This document shows positions 60,471-64,000 of a stretch of DNA of 64,000 nucleotides, piece after piece. The notes beneath the pieces are model-generated. The model worked only from the letters and a program-made list of their open reading frames with translations. It did no database searches and was not told the origin of the DNA. Made by a program: the position numbers and the translations under genes. The stretch comes from Euglena gracilis (taxonomy: Eukaryota; Euglenida; Euglenophyceae; Euglenales), in assembly GCA_039621445.1 (NCBI GenBank), contig CP154955.1, forward strand, positions 21,937,823 through 22,001,822. The letters are read 5' to 3'. How positions within the stretch are numbered: position 1 is the first letter of the stretch; each line of letters begins with the position of its first letter.

Positions 60471-61400
60471 CAGCTCCCACGTTGCCTTCACAACCGCGTC
60501 CGCCATGCGGAGCCTCCTCTTGCGGGTGGTGAGGGCTGTGGAGTACTCGGTACAGGGCGGGGACGCCGCGATGACCTCGAAGTGTTCGGGAGCGTACTGC
60601 TCCCAGTACCTCCACTACATCACGTCGGTCAAGATGTCAGTCTACCACATCTCATCCCAGTCCACGCTGATCACCTTGAAGCCCGTCTTCTCCAGCGCTG
60701 TTTTCACACTTCCCGTTCCGGATAACAGGTCCAGCGCCCATCTTTCCTTCTCTTTCTTCGCCGCCTTCTTCACCGGCTCTGTCTTCTCCTTCCTCGCCGG
60801 TGCTGTCTTCACCTCCTTCGCCGGTGCTTGCCTTTCTTGTGGTGGTGCCCTGTGGAGACTTGGTGATGCCTTCGGTGATGATGTTGTCGGTGTTGTTGAT
60901 GGCGATGACGTAGATCTTGGTAGACTCCATCTCGATGCTGTCTTCGTTGCCGATTCCGTCAGCGTTGATGAGGTCGATGATGTCTTCGTTGCCGATTCCG
61001 TTCGCGTTGATGATGTCACCTTCGCCTTCGGCACACTCAGTGATGTTGATGGGGACGATGGTGTCGGCTTCGCCTTCGACACCTGCCGCAGGCAGAGTCT
61101 CTTCCCTTCCTTTGGAGACTTCCTGCCTCTTCTCTTTCTTTGGACCAGCCACCATCCTTCTTCTTCATACTCCACTGCTCTTACCAGCCTCGTCCTGGTG
61201 CGGATGTCGGCTGGGGGGTTGACTGCCAGTCCAGGTCCTTCCTCTCGGGACCTGGAAGGCCCCGTCATTGCTGCGTCGATGTCGTCCCGGCCGCTTCTCC
61301 TTTGCGGGAACCCTTCTCACCGCCTTTGCCTTTCCCCGTACCCTTGCCTTTGCCTTTTTCAGCATCTTTCCCCTTGGGGAACCGCCATCCGGGAAGTCCA
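60460..61400 (-). pseudogene. Ty3/gypsy relic 2: linker and cytosine methyltransferase N-terminal half
   Basis: A Lys/Gly- then Ser/Thr/Pro-rich linker leads into RWALDLLSGTGSVKTALEKT (motif I, about 60,740-60,680) and VISVDWDEMW. After two in-frame UAG codons comes WEQYAPEHFEVIAASPPCTE and YSTALTTRK (motif IV with catalytic Cys), then MADAVVKATWELVEYL (60,505-60,460). It is the same domain type and architecture as the relic at 16.7 kb. The later motifs are missing. Confidence 0.5.
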
Positions 61401-61410
61401 AGCAACCACC

Positions 61411-62506
61411 CTGCCGCTGGGGGCTCCCCAGATGCAGATCCTGCCACCGCACCTCCTGGATGCGCTCGGGGGGAGGCATCCGGGCCGGTTCTTCGGTAAC
61501 GCCGAGGACTGGCCCCAATGCAGGCGGCGGTGGCTCCCCTACCTCCGCGAGGTGGAGGGGATGGTCCCCCTCCTCAGCGAGGCGCAGCGGGAGGCGCTGC
61601 TGCGGAGTACGGTGGACGAGGCGACGGCGTTGCACATCGACCTGATGGTGGATACCTACCCGGAGATGCTGTTCGAGGAGCTGTGGGCGAAGCGGGACCT
61701 GGAGCTGGGTGGAGACGACCGAGAAGCACTACGAAGGAAGCTCCGTCACCTCAAGATGGTAATGCGGGGGCAAGCCGACGGAGCGCGAGTGGCGGGAGTA
61801 CTTCGCCAACGCAAAGGCGCTGGCGATGCAGATCGGGGACATGACGGACGTGGAGCTAGCCCGCCTGGTGGTGGACCAGCTGGGCCAGCCATGGAGGAAG
61901 CGGCTGGCCCATTAAGAGGATCGGCGCCGTGATCACGCGGCGCTGGTCCTGGAAGGCCTACCGGAGGATGTGACGGTGGCGGAGGCGACGGAGATGGCGG
62001 TGGAGAAGACGGGCGTCGTGCCGAAGAAAGTGGATCGCCAAGGCAGAAGAATCAAGGTGGTCCGGGCGGATGATGACCACCGGGCGGCCATCAAGGCGGT
62101 GTACGAGCGGCAGAAGCTGTTTGGTGGAGCCATCGTCTGGGTGGCACCGGACACCGAGGAGTTCACCGCCACCCAAGTCAACGACCTCATGGTGCGGTGG
62201 CTGAGGATGGACCAGCGGACCGCCACCATGGGCGACCCCGAGCCGGCCCACCGCAAACCGGTGGCACCCACAAGATGGCAGTGGGAAGTGGATGTCGAAG
62301 ATGAATATGACGAGACCGACACAAAGGCCAATCAAGGAGTCCAGGAGGAGTCCAACATCAAGGAAGTGAAGCAAGAGGCGGTGAAGAAAGAAAAGGAAGG
62401 TGAAGCGAAGGTGGACGAGACCAAGGATGCCCAAGGCTGGGCTGGCCGAGGTAAGAGCAATCAGCAGCCGTGGAATGAGCGGGCACGCTCGCCCCTGCAC
62501 GCATGA
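61411..62506 (+). pseudogene. Ty3/gypsy capsid-type Gag segment, apparently inverted
   Basis: Plus strand: FFGNAEDWPQCRRRWLPYLR, MVDTYPEMLFEELWAKRDL, then after a frameshift WREYFANAKALAMQIGDMTD, a stop, and LEGLPEDVTVAEATEMAVEK to KANQGVQEESNIKEVKQEA. This is a gypsy capsid-like pattern (Gx.EDW...W..YL). It lies opposite in strand to the Gag N-terminal and pol parts on both sides. Confidence 0.5.
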
Positions 62507-62519
62507 GGAGCATCGGTGC

Positions 62520-63972
62520 TGCATTCGTCGGCACCGGGCGGGATCGCACGAGCCGCGGCTCCGGTCGGAGCCGCGACACGGGCGTGTTGGTTGGGTCCGC
62601 CGGTGTAGCCGCAGTCGCAGCCGGCACCGCGGACTGCATCACGGGCGGGGCCCCGCCGGCAGGGTGGGCTGATGGCTGCACGGCTGGCTGGGGAGACATC
62701 CCGGTGGCGAACGCCACCGCGGATGGATGGCTTGCTGGTACACCGTGCCTTCGGCACACTGCGGATCGGTGCCTTCGGCACTCAGCGGCTGGCTTGACAC
62801 GGGCACGGAGACTTTGGAGACGGGTCGGACCTGGGCTCGGACAGACTGGGCAGTAGCCACCGGCACCGGAACCGGTGCTGCCGGCTTGGGCATGGCGACG
62901 GTCGCGGCTTGCGGGTGTGATGCCGGATGCTGCGCTGCTCGGTGCGCTGGTGGGGCGGCGGTGCTGGACGCGATGCCGGTGAAGACGGATGCGACGACGG
63001 CGCGTTCTGCTGCACTTGTGTGCAGGACGGCTGCGGATGGGACGGTGCACGCTGGACAGCGGAGGACGACGGTTGGCGCTGGGACACGGACAGCGGCTCT
63101 GCTCGGATGACTGCGGCGGTGCTCGGTCGGCGTGGGAATGCATACGCGGATTGCGGCATGGATATCCCTTCCCTTGCCGGGCGCGCGGTGGTTGAGGATG
63201 AGGACCGCTCAGCCGGGGCTTGGGCCGCCCCCGCCGAAGCAGGCTGGGGGGCGGACTGGTAGGGATCGGCTGCCCCCCGGGTTGGCGGCGTGGTCTGAGC
63301 CGCCGAGGACACCGGGGGTCCCCTGACTTGGCGGAGACCGGACATCTTGACAGACCACTGCTTGATCACCTCCTTCGCCATCTGAATCTCCCTGAACAGC
63401 GCCGTCACCACTTGGTCCACTTCCCGGAGGGCCTTCTCCAAGTACACCATGCACTTGCCCTCCAACTCCACGTAAATCTGGTCGGCCAGCTTGTTGAAAT
63501 ACTGCACCTGCAACGCCGGGATCTCGGTCTTGGAGTTGAGCTCCATCCGCTGTAGTACCTCCTCCATCTGTCGCACCACCGTGGCGAGCTCCTCACGCGT
63601 CACCATGGCTCCCCGGAGACGGGCCACCTCCACTGCCGGTGCAATCCGGGTCCACCACCCGGGTTGCACCCTCGCCGGGCCTGGCACGCACCATCGCCGT
63701 CAGGCCTTGCACCTCTCCCTCGCGGCATTGGTGCTCAGCCTGCACGGGGCGATAGCCTGGGCCGCCTCATCCGCCGCCTTTCGGGCCGCCTTGGCTTGCG
63801 CCACTTGGCCCCCGAGCCGTCCGTGCTGGGATTGGATGGTCTCCACGAACTGTGCGATGACCTTGCCTTGCCCCTCCGCCACTTGCCGATAGGCCGCCGC
63901 AGACGCATCCTTCGTGGCCTTGATCTCCTTGCCCATCTCTTCCAGCGCCGCGGTGGGCCAGTCATACCACAT
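62520..63972 (-). pseudogene. Ty3/gypsy relic 2: Gag N-terminal coiled-coil and Pro/Ser-rich region
   Basis: Two frames: EEMGKEIKATKDASAAAYRQ and KVIAQFVETIQSQHGRLGGQ (63,930-63,740), then REELATVVRQMEEVLQRMEL, KLADQIYVELEGKCMVYLEK and ALREVDQVVTALFREIQMAK (63,610-63,370), with heptad-like spacing. A Pro/Ser/Gln-rich tail runs to 62,520. It resembles the N-terminal half of retroelement Gag proteins. It may extend beyond the window. Confidence 0.5.
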
Positions 63973-64000
63973 CCCCCGGGTGCGGTTGCCCAGGAGGTCG

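Noticed and set aside
29429-60660. Idea that UAG (or UAA and UAG) is a sense codon in this organism
   Set aside because: Only a few in-frame cases, most in decayed copies, and the gag UAG has a better explanation in the adjacent hairpin. The ABC1 gene also appears to end in UAG, and X1 in UAA.

Overview
The window is nuclear DNA from a microbial eukaryote, most likely an intron-rich, GC-biased protist or alga. It holds two spliced host genes with GC-rich exons, GT-AG introns and AT-richer introns. There are no operons, no Shine-Dalgarno organisation and no bacterial genes. Most of the sequence is retrotransposon. I cannot name the species.

Layout. 1-10.9 kb (+): the 3' two thirds of PIGN (GPI ethanolamine phosphate transferase 1) in about 16 short exons; its introns carry C/G-run repeats, a TIR element and a relic of a retrotransposon capsid gene. 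11.9-12.7 kb (-): a decayed DIRS reverse transcriptase/RNase H. 15.7-38.8 kb (+): an old Ty3/gypsy element whose pol contains a cytosine methyltransferase-like domain. It was split by a TRIM element (16,970-35,275), which was in turn split by a 16,625-bp Ty3/gypsy chromovirus on the minus strand (17,448-34,072). That chromovirus has two identical 316-bp LTRs and a 5-bp target duplication. 39.3-42.0 kb: one TRIM nested in another. 44.6-52.4 kb (+): an old DIRS element containing a second copy of the first TRIM and a younger DIRS element (47,630-52,185) with complete termini and an intact tyrosine recombinase. 54.0-56.7 kb (-): the C-terminal exons of an ABC1/UbiB-family protein. 57.9-59.5 kb: a GC-rich minisatellite. 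59.9-64.0 kb: a second methyltransferase-bearing Ty3/gypsy relic, apparently with an internal inversion.

The large chromovirus is the most interesting object. Its predicted expression order is Gag, an in-frame UAG followed by a strong hairpin, protease, a C7 slippery run, then Pol (RT, RNase H, integrase, chromodomain). After pol come about 5.5 kb of extra ORFs of unknown function with CxxC-type metal-binding patterns, preceded by splice-acceptor-like sites. It also has three tandem copies of its primer-binding site and many short perfect hairpins whose loops are GTAAT, TAAT or GTAATA, spread through coding and non-coding parts. The two TRIM families share a different 19-nt motif beside the 5' LTR that fits priming by an internal (half) methionine-tRNA fragment.
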